Shown here: positions 1-7,824 of the stretch, piece by piece
Position numbering within the stretch: the stretch's first letter is position 1
Layout of the letters: every line of letters starts with the position of its first letter
Assembly: GCA_937894465.1 (NCBI GenBank)
Contig: CALCRE010000146.1
Span: 1-11,025, forward strand
Direction of reading: 5' to 3'
DNA length: 11,025 bases
From: an uncultured Clostridia bacterium
Lineage (GTDB): Bacteria; Bacillota; Clostridia; JAAYHZ01
Notes under the pieces: model-generated
Told to the model about the DNA's origin: nothing
Seen by the model: the letters and a program-made list of their open reading frames with translations, nothing else
Databases searched by the model: none
Translations under genes and position numbers: made by a program

Positions 1-585
1 ATTTGCTCACACCGCTCTAGACGAAATTGTTGCACCGCTGAGCCGAAATGTGCACAAATGGGCTTTGTTGCTACTGTTGAGCGAGATGATGATGCCGTAT
101 TCTATTTGGACAGGACGTCTGTTTCATATCAACTGCCCGAAGGATTTTACATCACCTCCATGAAGGAAACTTATGATTTATATGAATACGGACGTGTTTT
201 ATGGAGAGGTTTCAATCATGAGCTAAAAGGTGAAGGGGCTCTTGTAGTTACAAAAGAAAAGGAGCAAGCTGCAAGTGAAGCAATGATGCGTCCTTATGTG
301 AACTTGAACTTAAAAGTAGCAGTGGTAGCTCCGGACGGACATTTTGTTTCCTATTGCGGTATGTGGTATGAGCCGAAGGCAGGCTTTGCTGTGATCGAAC
401 CTGTTGCCACAGACCCGGACTACAGGAGGATGGGATTAGGAAAAGCGGCTGTTTTAGAAGGAATCAAACGTACGGGAGATCTTGGTGCAAAAGTTGCGTA
501 TGTGGGCTCTTCACAACAGTTTTATTACAGTATAGGACTGAGGCCATACAGTTCGACCACCATTTGGGAAAAAAGAATAGAGTGA
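1..585 (+). CDS. GNAT family N-acetyltransferase, C-terminal part (5' end outside the window)
   Basis: Acetyl-CoA-dependent acyl transfer to an amine is the family reaction; the substrate cannot be told. Numbering from the ATG at 58, the acetyl-CoA loop RRMGLGKA lies at 123-130 (R-x-x-G-x-G), preceded by the strand and Asp-Pro of VATDPDYR. The C-terminal FYYSIGLRPY is the usual GNAT final strand and helix. The ATG at 58 has no Shine-Dalgarno sequence and this frame stays open to base 1, so it is probably internal. The first 57 bases in this frame give an odd Cys/Arg-rich stretch, while the next frame reads more like protein (ALDEIVAPLSRNVHK), so a one-base deletion near 56-58 is possible. The N-terminal half of what looks like a two-domain member is missing. 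The gene converges on the lipoprotein gene at 642, and I see no clear terminator between them. The family is sure; the 5' end is not. Confidence 0.8.
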   Translation: MCSHRSRRNCCTAEPKCAQMGFVATVERDDDAVFYLDRTSVSYQLPEGFYITSMKETYDLYEYGRVLWRGFNHELKGEGALVVTKEKEQAASEAMMRPYVNLNLKVAVVAPDGHFVSYCGMWYEPKAGFAVIEPVATDPDYRRMGLGKAAVLEGIKRTGDLGAKVAYVGSSQQFYYSIGLRPYSSTTIWEKRIE

Positions 586-641
586 TGATTGAATGAGATT
601 AAAGAATTGTATCAAGGAATCCGGGCACTTCTTTTATTTTC

Positions 642-2207
642 CTATTCGTTTTTCAATTCGTTGACATATTGCCGAATGACCTCCAAAAAGGCTTTTTGTA
701 GATCCGGGTCTAGGAAATCTTCTATGAATACCTCATAGGGTAGCCCTTCTGAGAAAGTAGTTGTAAAGTTTCGTAAATCATTGATCAGAAATTGTGCTCT
801 TTGAGCGAAGGCCTCTTTTGCAACCGGGTCATTATTGACCGCTTCAAGCGTACCCAACATAAATAAATTGCTGACACCCGGAATGACTTGTTTAGGATAA
901 CGGTAAAGGTCGGCAACATATGCTTCTGCACCTTCCGGTTCATGTGCTTTGGAATAGCTGTGTTTATCGTTTATTAAGGAAGACCACCAGTTGTTTATGT
1001 TACGGTTTTGCGAATCGGTGATCAGCTCCACACGGTTGTTTGTGAGTTTATGGTGTTTGTCCAAAATCCCGTATTGAATCAAACGATTCAATTGTTCATC
1101 TTCATATAGGAGACGTAATGCCATCATGGATCGATCAACATTTTCATTGTTATAAATCAAAGCCATGGGTCGTAAATTTTTCTGCGAATAAGGCTCATAG
1201 TCATTGACAAACATAACATGATACACTTGATTTAAGTATTCCGGCCAATTCCAGCCCCGGAATGAGTCATAGTATGTCAGTCCCATGGCCATATTTTGTT
1301 CTTTGTACAACGTGATTGGATTATTGTGATTAACGGCATTTTTATCACATAATTCTTTTGTGATGTCATACCATTCTTGAAACAAATGTGTATCTTCTAA
1401 AAGGGATATGGTTCCGTCTTTAAAAGCCAGCAATCGGTTGGACAATTGATAACCGTTCTCTTGGCATAAAAGCTGTAATAAAGTGTGGAACTCGAATGCA
1501 AAAACCTGACCTCGAGACCCGTCTATAAATTTTTTGCCCCTGCTGTTTTCATTTTCCAATCCGAATTCATATAATTTTACAATATCATCTACTGTCTCAA
1601 CTTTAGGGTTTCCTGCTCTTTCAAACATTTCACGGTTTACGATGAAGCACACCCGGTCTTGGTAAGCCTCAAGGGTAATTTTTGGCATAACATAAATACG
1701 ATCATTAATATATAGGTTTGAAAAGTCAATATAATCGGAAAAGATTTCCGGATAATAGGTAGGTAATCGATCCGTTAAGTCTGCAATGATGGATTCTTCT
1801 GCGTACTTTTGCAGTTCGCTTTGCACGGGTATGGTATCGATGATATCCACATTGTCACCGGAAAAAAGCCTTTCATAGGTTTCTGTGACCTGCTTTTGGT
1901 AAATTACATACTCGATTTTAATCTCGGTATTTATATATGACAAAAGAATTTTATTGATTTCACTGATGATTTGTTCTTGTAGCTCAATATTTTTTGGTCT
2001 AATGCTGAAAGTAGGTCTTAAAACAACAAGTTCCCTGAATTCATGCCAACCTTCCCTCACGCTTTCATAATCAAAAGTCGACTCATTAATGTAATCGGAC
2101 TCTTGTGGTTTGTTTGAATCGATTAAATCACAACCACAAAGATATGAAATAAAAAGTAACAACAACAAATAGGGGATACGATGAAACAAGATTTTATTTA
2201 TTTTCAT
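642..2207 (-). CDS. extracellular solute-binding lipoprotein (ABC transporter type), orphan
   Basis: Probable substrate-binding lipoprotein of an ABC importer, anchored outside the cytoplasmic membrane. Residues 1-26 form a lipoprotein signal: basic start, hydrophobic core PYLLLLLFI, then lipobox L-C-G-C with Cys26 as the likely lipidated residue; Cys at -2 is unusual. The mature part has the size and style of family-1 solute-binding proteins. It contains a segment like the hinge region of sugar binders (VNREMFERAGNP, about 190-201, followed by VETVDDIVKLYE) and a YVMPK-type segment near 172-176. The start is well supported: AAGGAG on the minus strand (2213-2218) lies 5 nt before the ATG. No permease or ATPase gene lies next to it in the window, so the ligand is unknown and it may serve a transporter encoded elsewhere or act as a sensor. 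It is divergent from hemZ. Confidence 0.8.
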   Translation of the reverse strand: MKINKILFHRIPYLLLLLFISYLCGCDLIDSNKPQESDYINESTFDYESVREGWHEFRELVVLRPTFSIRPKNIELQEQIISEINKILLSYINTEIKIEYVIYQKQVTETYERLFSGDNVDIIDTIPVQSELQKYAEESIIADLTDRLPTYYPEIFSDYIDFSNLYINDRIYVMPKITLEAYQDRVCFIVNREMFERAGNPKVETVDDIVKLYEFGLENENSRGKKFIDGSRGQVFAFEFHTLLQLLCQENGYQLSNRLLAFKDGTISLLEDTHLFQEWYDITKELCDKNAVNHNNPITLYKEQNMAMGLTYYDSFRGWNWPEYLNQVYHVMFVNDYEPYSQKNLRPMALIYNNENVDRSMMALRLLYEDEQLNRLIQYGILDKHHKLTNNRVELITDSQNRNINNWWSSLINDKHSYSKAHEPEGAEAYVADLYRYPKQVIPGVSNLFMLGTLEAVNNDPVAKEAFAQRAQFLINDLRNFTTTFSEGLPYEVFIEDFLDPDLQKAFLEVIRQYVNELKNE

Positions 2208-2264
2208 TCTTTCTCCTTTTTTAAAAGATCAAGTGGGATCCTTTTTATTGGAATTGATACCTAT

Positions 2265-2293
2265 AGTGTACCATATTATGGCTGAATTAAATA
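2265..2293 (-). promoter_or_regulatory. possible promoter of the solute-binding lipoprotein gene
   Basis: On the minus strand the extended -10 TGGTACACT (TG at 2273-2272, TACACT at 2270-2265) is followed by a leader of about 50 nt to the AAGGAG of the lipoprotein gene. The -35 region (TATTTA at 2293-2288) matches poorly, so the call rests on the extended -10 and its position. Confidence 0.3.
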
Positions 2294-2320
2294 GGTTTGA
2301 ATTGGTTTGTTTCAAAAATT

Positions 2321-2350
2321 TTGCCATGAATACTGGATTCATGATATAAT
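2321..2350 (+). promoter_or_regulatory. hemZ promoter (TTGCCA-18-TATAAT)
   Basis: TTGCCA at 2321-2326, an 18-nt spacer and a perfect TATAAT at 2345-2350 preceded by TG at the extended -10 position form a near-consensus sigma-A promoter. Transcription would start near 2357, downstream of the ATG at 2307. This rules that ATG out and supports the TTG start at 2379. Confidence 0.75.
2325..2343. promoter_or_regulatory. palindromic operator candidate inside the hemZ promoter
   Basis: CATGAAT-actgg-ATTCATG is a perfect inverted repeat with 7-bp arms and a 5-bp centre. It overlaps the last two bases of the -35 and fills the spacer up to the base before the -10. A dimeric repressor bound here would block RNA polymerase. 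It does not match the Fur, PerR or Rex consensus as I know them, so the regulator is unknown. Confidence 0.5.
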
Positions 2351-2378
2351 CATAACACTTCCAAAAGGCGGTGGGTTG

Positions 2379-3530
2379 TTGAGAGAAATAAGCGTACTTT
2401 GTTACGATGCAGAGTATAGAAAATATTGTTCAGAGCTATTAACTATTTTTTATTTGGTGACGAATATAGAGTTTGTCGAAGCTTCTACGGAGTTTGCTGA
2501 CAAAGACTTTTTGCATGTAACAAAAGGCACTGATCTTGTGGAAATGAGATATACCAAAGATGGCCAAACCCACATTTTTTTATTTAAAGACAAGGATATA
2601 GAAAAAGATCGGATTAAAACGATTAAAAAAATCATTTTCCAGTTTTTAAACAGTATTCAACAGTTGGACTTACCCTGGGGCTTTTTATCCGGTGTCAGAC
2701 CGGTAAAAATGGCGGTGAATTTATTTCTAAAAGGCTGTACCAGGCAAGAAGCTTACCGGGTTTTTGTGAATGATTATCTGGTGTCACCGAAAAAAGCCGA
2801 TTTGCTCTTGGATTTAGCACAAATGGATTTGCAGTTAACCGGAAAATCCCGGGTGATTTCTGATTCTGTTTCATTGTATATATCCATTCCTTTTTGCCCG
2901 AATCGTTGTACTTATTGTTCCTTTACATCATACCCATTTGATAAAAACAAAGACTTGATTCCGGTATATATTGATTGCCTGATCAAGGAATTGGCGCACA
3001 TACAACGATCAATACAAGAAAAAAACCAAACCGTCCAATCCGTATATATCGGGGGAGGAACGCCGGGGGTATTGCCTTTGTCTTTATTGGACAAGCTTTT
3101 AAGTGCAGTGGATCACTTATGTACCGATCAAACAAGGGAAGTTACATTTGAAGCCGGTCGACCTGAAGTGTTTGATGATGACAAACAAAAGTGTGTTAAA
3201 AATCATTACGTAACAAGAATATGTATTAACCCTCAAAGCATGGATGATGAAATATTGCGAAACATCGGAAGAAGACATACCGTGAAAGATATTGTTCAAT
3301 GTTTCGATAATGCCGTGAAAAATGGTTTTGATAACATCAACACCGATATGATTGTGGGATTGCCGGGAGAAACACCTGATCAATTTAAAAAAAATCTTGG
3401 TTTGTTGCTGGATTTAGGCCAACAATCGGTAACGGTTCATACATTGGCAATGAAAAAGAAAGCAGTTTTAATGCAAAATCATAATGCGCAAGATATCGTG
3501 AATAATAAAGATATTGAAAACAGTAAGTAA
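2379..3530 (+). CDS. hemZ: oxygen-independent coproporphyrinogen III oxidase-like HemZ, main part, cut short by a frameshift
   Basis: Radical-SAM enzyme of the HemN/HemZ group; the family role is anaerobic oxidative decarboxylation of coproporphyrinogen III in haem synthesis. Counting the TTG at 2379 as residue 1, the HemZ-typical WGFLSGVRPVK is at 100-110. The Fe-S/SAM motif PFCPNRCTYC is at 171-180 (Cys173, 177, 180), followed by the glycine-rich YIGGGTPG and the later VGLPGETP and VTVHTLA motifs. The start is TTG 2379 (or TTG 2376): AAGGCGGTG lies just upstream and the promoter -10 lies at 2345-2350. The frame ends at TAA 3528-3530, just before the conserved KPYYLYRQ block, which continues in another frame to 3793. 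Joining the two gives about 470 residues, normal for HemZ. The gene is either a recent pseudogene or affected by a sequencing indel. Confidence 0.85.
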   Translation: MREISVLCYDAEYRKYCSELLTIFYLVTNIEFVEASTEFADKDFLHVTKGTDLVEMRYTKDGQTHIFLFKDKDIEKDRIKTIKKIIFQFLNSIQQLDLPWGFLSGVRPVKMAVNLFLKGCTRQEAYRVFVNDYLVSPKKADLLLDLAQMDLQLTGKSRVISDSVSLYISIPFCPNRCTYCSFTSYPFDKNKDLIPVYIDCLIKELAHIQRSIQEKNQTVQSVYIGGGTPGVLPLSLLDKLLSAVDHLCTDQTREVTFEAGRPEVFDDDKQKCVKNHYVTRICINPQSMDDEILRNIGRRHTVKDIVQCFDNAVKNGFDNINTDMIVGLPGETPDQFKKNLGLLLDLGQQSVTVHTLAMKKKAVLMQNHNAQDIVNNKDIENSK

Positions 3531-3793
3531 TTTTACAATTAACATTTAAACCCTACTATTTATACAGACAGAAAATGTCCGTAGGGAATCGTGAAAACAC
3601 CGGATACAGTAAGAAAGGCTATGAATGTATCTACAATATCCAAATGATCGGTGAGCGTCAGTCGGTCATAGGCGCAGGAGCCGGTGCAACCGGAAGGTTT
3701 GTGTCGGAGGATTCCGATGTGACTAGAAAATGTAATAAGAGACTAGTGGATCAATATATCCGGGACATTGAAAGCGGGATATACAGATACTAG
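3527..3793 (+). pseudogene. hemZ: C-terminal fragment of HemZ, displaced by frameshift
   Basis: From 3527 this frame reads on through FKPYYLYRQKMSVGNRENTGYS and ECIYNIQMI to IGAGAGA, the conserved C-terminal region of HemZ. The ATG at 3575 lies inside this conserved stretch and has no proper Shine-Dalgarno sequence, so this is not a separate gene. Relative to the upstream part the shift is -1. The simplest repair is one missing base within 3524-3530. An alternative is two extra bases, near 3508 and 3547, with the middle read as ILKTVSNFTINI. I see no slippery heptamer that would suggest programmed frameshifting. No terminator follows, and rnr starts 48 bp later. Confidence 0.8.
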
Positions 3794-3841
3794 GGCGAGA
3801 ACATATAAAAGAAGACAAATATACAACAGCAGGAGTACTAT

Positions 3842-5983
3842 ATGAGTAAGTATAAGATAAGAAAAAGAAAGTTGCTGGAATTTTTAAATGATAAAAAAAC
3901 ACCGCCCCTAAAATTCGGTGATATTGTTGTCATGCTGGATGTGCAACCTAATGAAAAAGATCAGTTGCAGGGCATGCTCAATGAAGCCGTAAGGGAAGGT
4001 TCGTTGGAGGTCAGTAAAAGAGGACTGTACCGTCCTTCCCAAAAACCTGTTGAGTTAAAAGGAACTTATATGGCTACAAAAGGAGAGTTTGGCTTTATAC
4101 GACCGGAGGAAGAAGGCACGGACGACTTTTTTGTGCCCCCCGGTAAAAACTTAGGAGCGATGAATGGTGATACGGTAATCTATAAGAGGGATACCGGAGA
4201 CACGGCTATCGTTGTAAAAATCGTCAACCATGCCATTGTATCTTTTACCGGAGTGGTGACAAGCCTTTACGGACAAAAATATGTGGATCCCTTGGTGACC
4301 AAAACAAAAGGCGTTTTTGTCGTCACGGAGGAAGATGCACCAAAAGTTAACAAGAACGATTTGGTACGGGTGGAGATTATTAAATATACTGTGGATTACA
4401 CCGAAGTACGTGTTTTGGAAAGGGTTGGGAATGTCGGTGATCCGAAAGCAGTTGTGGATTCCATCATCAGTGACTTCGGTATAAAGCGGGAGTTCCCCAA
4501 TCAGGTGCATGCACAGATCAAGACAATGCTAAGTCAAACGGACGGTTTTGAAGATGAAGGTCGAACCGATTTTCGATCTTTGCATACCGTTACCATTGAC
4601 GGAAGTGACGCAAAGGATTTGGATGACGCCATTTCATTGGAGATGTCCGAGGGCGGAAATTACAAACTGTATGTTCACATAGCCGATGTCAGTGATTATG
4701 TTACAAAAGGAACACCCTTGGACAAGGAAGCATTGCGAAGAGGAACCAGTATCTATTTTCCGGATGACGTTATTCCCATGTTACCCAAAGAATTGTCCAA
4801 TGGTATTTGCAGCTTGAATCCCGATGAGGATCGCCTCACATTGACGGCAGTCATGGAGATTGATTCAAGTGGAAAGGTTGTGAATCATGATGTCACCGAA
4901 TCCATCATCCGATCGGACAGAAGGTTGACCTATGATTATGTACAGGAATTGATTGACAATGAGTTTCCCAATCCGGAGCAGGATTCCATCGTAGATATGT
5001 TAAGAAATATGTATGGTTTATATCGGATTTTGAAAAAGAGAAGAAATGAAAAAGGAGCAATCAATTTTGATTTTGCAGAAACAAAGATCATACTGGATCA
5101 AAAGCAGCGTCCTGTTGATGTGTTACCCTATAGAACGGGAGAATCCAATGGATTGATCGAAGAATTTATGTTGATTAGCAATGAAACCATCGCAGAGCAT
5201 TTCGGCATGATGGAAATTCCTTTTGTCTTCCGAATTCATGAATTTCCAGATCCTGTGGATATCAGGGCATTAGCCTCTTTCGTTTCGGTATTGGGATTTA
5301 AATTAAAGTATGTGAACAATATCCGACCTGCAGCTCTTGCTCAATTGGTGGATGAAGCCATCGGTACAGATTATGAGGAGATGGTTCATACTACCGTTTT
5401 GCGTTCTATGAAAAAAGCTATTTATTCGCCTGTGAATGTAGGTCACTTCGGCCTGGCATCGGACTATTATTGTCATTTCACATCACCCATTCGCCGATAT
5501 CCTGATTTATTAATTCATCGGATCATCAAAAGTGTTTTAAGAGGTACCATGGATTACAAGAATACCGAACCTTTAAAGGATTATGTGAAAAAAGCCGCTT
5601 CACAAAGCAGTGAGACGGAACGGGTTGCGGATGATGTGGAACGTGAGATTGTTGACTATTACAAGTGCTTATATATGAAAGATAAAATCGGAGAAACATT
5701 CGATGGTATTATCAGTGATGTGAATAAGGCAGGGGTAAAAGTACGATTGAAAAACACCGTATCCGGTATAATATTCTACCGATCTTTGGTGGACTATTAT
5801 GTAATCGACGAACAAACCATGGCCGCCACCGGGGAAGCGACAGGTACCAGGTTCAGGGTGGGTGATAAAATTCAAGTGACAGTCAGTAATGTGGATGTAC
5901 AAACCCGGTTAATCGAATTCGAAACCGATGAACAACATGTAATGGATTATGACGAGGATGATTATGAGATTGATGAACAATGA
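3842..5983 (+). CDS. rnr: ribonuclease R
   Basis: Processive 3'-5' exoribonuclease of the RNB family that degrades structured RNA such as damaged rRNA, tRNA and mRNA. The domain order is complete: N-terminal winged helix (about 5-65), cold-shock OB domains (about 72-190, with GEFGFIRP at 81-88 and DDFFVPP at 94-100), the RNB catalytic domain (about 240-570) and a C-terminal S1 domain (about 615-695). The active-site signature DGSDAKDLDD is at 253-262, with Asp253, 259, 261 and 262 as expected metal ligands. The HFTSPIRRYPDL motif is at 545-556. AGGAG at 3831-3835 lies 6 nt before the ATG. The 713-residue length is normal. The tail (about 694-713) is acidic rather than Lys-rich. The gene is probably cotranscribed with hemZ and overlaps the DUF523 gene downstream. 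Confidence 0.95.
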   Translation: MSKYKIRKRKLLEFLNDKKTPPLKFGDIVVMLDVQPNEKDQLQGMLNEAVREGSLEVSKRGLYRPSQKPVELKGTYMATKGEFGFIRPEEEGTDDFFVPPGKNLGAMNGDTVIYKRDTGDTAIVVKIVNHAIVSFTGVVTSLYGQKYVDPLVTKTKGVFVVTEEDAPKVNKNDLVRVEIIKYTVDYTEVRVLERVGNVGDPKAVVDSIISDFGIKREFPNQVHAQIKTMLSQTDGFEDEGRTDFRSLHTVTIDGSDAKDLDDAISLEMSEGGNYKLYVHIADVSDYVTKGTPLDKEALRRGTSIYFPDDVIPMLPKELSNGICSLNPDEDRLTLTAVMEIDSSGKVVNHDVTESIIRSDRRLTYDYVQELIDNEFPNPEQDSIVDMLRNMYGLYRILKKRRNEKGAINFDFAETKIILDQKQRPVDVLPYRTGESNGLIEEFMLISNETIAEHFGMMEIPFVFRIHEFPDPVDIRALASFVSVLGFKLKYVNNIRPAALAQLVDEAIGTDYEEMVHTTVLRSMKKAIYSPVNVGHFGLASDYYCHFTSPIRRYPDLLIHRIIKSVLRGTMDYKNTEPLKDYVKKAASQSSETERVADDVEREIVDYYKCLYMKDKIGETFDGIISDVNKAGVKVRLKNTVSGIIFYRSLVDYYVIDEQTMAATGEATGTRFRVGDKIQVTVSNVDVQTRLIEFETDEQHVMDYDEDDYEIDEQ

Positions 5984-6449
5984 CCAAGTAAACGGAAACA
6001 AGAAAATATTGGTGGGGGCATGTCTTGCGGGGCGCCCTTGCCGCTATGATGGAAATATGAATTGCATGCTGTTTCAACCGGGGGATCCCACAGTGGTGTT
6101 AATTTGCCCTGAAGTGGAAGGCGGATTGCCTGTTCCAAGAGAACCGGCAGAGATCCTAGGCGGAGACGGATACGACGTTTTGGCGGGGTTTGCAAAAGTA
6201 GTTACAAGGCAAGGTAAAGAAGTGACCAAAGAATATGTAAAAGGTGCAGAAAAAGCATTGGATCTGTGTTTGAAACAAGGAGTGACTCATGCTGTTCTAA
6301 AATCCAAGAGTCCTTCCTGCGGATCCGGAAAAGTATATGACGGGACATTTTCAGGAACTTTAAAAGAAGGCTTTGGCGTTACGGCGGCTTTGTTAGCATA
6401 TAACGGAATACGGGTGACGGATGAACATTCAACGGGGAATTTATCATGA
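5964..6449 (+). CDS. DUF523 family protein, TudS-like Fe-S desulfidase
   Basis: DUF523 proteins include TudS, a [4Fe-4S] enzyme that removes sulfur from thiouracil-type nucleobases or nucleotides. The family signatures are all present. Numbering from ATG 5964, GACLAGRPCRYDG is at 18-30, ICPEVEGGLPVPR at 47-59 and KSKSPSCGSGKVYDG at 113-127. Cys20, Cys48 and Cys119 fit the three cluster ligands of the family. At 161 residues it is a single-domain member without the DUF1722 fusion. Several in-frame ATGs exist (5949, 5958, 5964, 5973); I prefer 5964 because GAGGA at 5954-5958 lies 5 nt upstream. It overlaps the end of rnr by 20 nt and mtaB by an ATGA, so translation is probably coupled. The fold is certain from the motifs; the thio-nucleotide substrate is inferred from the family. 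Confidence 0.85.
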   Translation: MRLMNNDQVNGNKKILVGACLAGRPCRYDGNMNCMLFQPGDPTVVLICPEVEGGLPVPREPAEILGGDGYDVLAGFAKVVTRQGKEVTKEYVKGAEKALDLCLKQGVTHAVLKSKSPSCGSGKVYDGTFSGTLKEGFGVTAALLAYNGIRVTDEHSTGNLS

Positions 6450-7747
6450 AGGTTTGTGCATTGACTTTAGGCTGCAAGGTGAATCAATATGAGTCCGATG
6501 CCATACTGACAATGTTTACGGATCACGGATACCAAGTGACCGAAAATGTTGAAGATGCTGATGTTATCATTGTCAATTCCTGTACTGTGACATCGGTTTC
6601 TGCAGGAAAGTCCCGACAAACCGTTCGAAGAGCAAAAAAGAACAATCCTGACGCCATTGTAGTTTTAACAGGTTGTTATTCGGAAGTGGATTATGAACAG
6701 GCCCGACGTATCATGGAAGCCGATGTCGTGACCGGTGCTAACCACAAGGAAAAGATTCTGGAATATGTGGAGCAAAGATTAAAAAGCAAAGAACGGATAT
6801 TGGCACACCAATCTCAAGAGGATCTTTCCATTGATGATTTGCCGACGCCTATTTCCGGATCCAGAACAAGGGCGGCTTTAAAAATACAAGACGGGTGTAA
6901 CAATTATTGCAGCTATTGCATTATTCCTTATGCTAGAGGCCCCATAAGAAGCCGGGATTTTCATGATGTTTTAGAACGTTTGAAAGGTTTGCAAAGTTCC
7001 GGCTACAAGGAAACGGTTCTGACCGGAATCCATTTAGCGTCATACGGAAGAGGTACTGACAAGGACTTGACGGATTTGCTCGAGAGAATCGGAGAACAAG
7101 CACCTGATATGAAAATACGTTTAGGATCCATGGATCCTTCTTACTTAAATGAAGAAAGAATTCTGCGTTTATCTCGCATTCCTAACTTATGCGCTCATTA
7201 CCACCTTTCTCTGCAAAGTGGATGCGATGCAACTCTAAAGAGAATGAACCGCAGATACACAACAGGTGAATACGCCCATATCGCAAAATTGTTACAAAAA
7301 CATATTCCTGATGTTTCGTTGACCACCGACATCATTGTCGGTTTCCCCGGAGAAACCCAAGAGGAATTTGAGGAGACTCTTGCTTTTGTGCAAAGCATCG
7401 GTTTTTACCGCTTGCATATATTTCAATTTTCCCCTAGAGAGGGAACAAAAGCTGCAAAAATGCAAGGTAAGGTTCCTAATACGGTAAAAGAAGAGCGGAG
7501 TAAGATCTTAACCGATCTGAACAAGCATTTTATGGAAACGCATCACCTGAAGTTCATAGGTCGCTCCATGAAAGTTTTATTTGAAACCGAATTCCGACAG
7601 GCTCAACAGGTAAATACAAGCAAATGCTTTGAAGGCTTTACGGATAATTATATCAAGGTGGTGTCAGGCAATAAGGATATTGTACCGGGAGAGTTCTTGA
7701 ATGTTCACCCGGTAAAATCCTTCGGTGATTATGTATGGGCGGATTAA
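6446..7747 (+). CDS. mtaB: tRNA t6A37 methylthiotransferase MtaB
   Basis: Radical-SAM methylthiotransferase that converts N6-threonylcarbamoyladenosine at tRNA position 37 to its 2-methylthio form (ms2t6A) in tRNAs reading ANN codons. The N-terminal UPF0004 domain holds the auxiliary-cluster cysteines Cys10 (LGCKVNQYE), Cys46 (VNSCTV) and Cys77 (LTGCYSE). The radical-SAM motif CNNYCSYC is at 151-158, followed by IIPYARGP. VGFPGETQEEFEETL and HIFQFSPREGT are typical of the later barrel, and a short C-terminal TRAM-like domain ends with GEFLNVHPVK. LGCKVNQYE, rather than a MiaB or RimO signature, points to MtaB. The start ATG overlaps the TGA of the DUF523 gene, and only a weak GGGGA precedes it, which fits coupled translation. 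The 433-residue length is normal. Confidence 0.93.
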   Translation: MKVCALTLGCKVNQYESDAILTMFTDHGYQVTENVEDADVIIVNSCTVTSVSAGKSRQTVRRAKKNNPDAIVVLTGCYSEVDYEQARRIMEADVVTGANHKEKILEYVEQRLKSKERILAHQSQEDLSIDDLPTPISGSRTRAALKIQDGCNNYCSYCIIPYARGPIRSRDFHDVLERLKGLQSSGYKETVLTGIHLASYGRGTDKDLTDLLERIGEQAPDMKIRLGSMDPSYLNEERILRLSRIPNLCAHYHLSLQSGCDATLKRMNRRYTTGEYAHIAKLLQKHIPDVSLTTDIIVGFPGETQEEFEETLAFVQSIGFYRLHIFQFSPREGTKAAKMQGKVPNTVKEERSKILTDLNKHFMETHHLKFIGRSMKVLFETEFRQAQQVNTSKCFEGFTDNYIKVVSGNKDIVPGEFLNVHPVKSFGDYVWAD

Positions 7748-7785
7748 ACATCGATGAAACCAAGCATAAAAGCGCATAAGGCAGT

Positions 7786-7801
7786 TCAATTATGTAATTG
7801 A
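7786..7801. repeat. 16-bp palindrome upstream of the ireB promoter
   Basis: TCAATTA-tg-TAATTGA is a perfect inverted repeat with 7-bp arms. It lies between the mtaB stop and the ireB -35 (7825). It has no T-tract and few GC pairs, so it is not a convincing terminator. It could be a protein-binding site upstream of the promoter. Confidence 0.35.
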
Positions 7802-7824
7802 TATGAAAGTGTAACAAATGAATG

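Noticed and set aside
2307..2378. N-terminal extension of HemZ from the ATG at 2307
   Set aside because: A near-consensus promoter with its -10 at 2345-2350 lies inside it, there is no Shine-Dalgarno before 2307, and the TTG at 2379 has one in front of it.
3527..3530. Programmed -1 frameshifting in hemZ
   Set aside because: No X-XXY-YYZ slippery heptamer or following stem-loop is visible at the junction.
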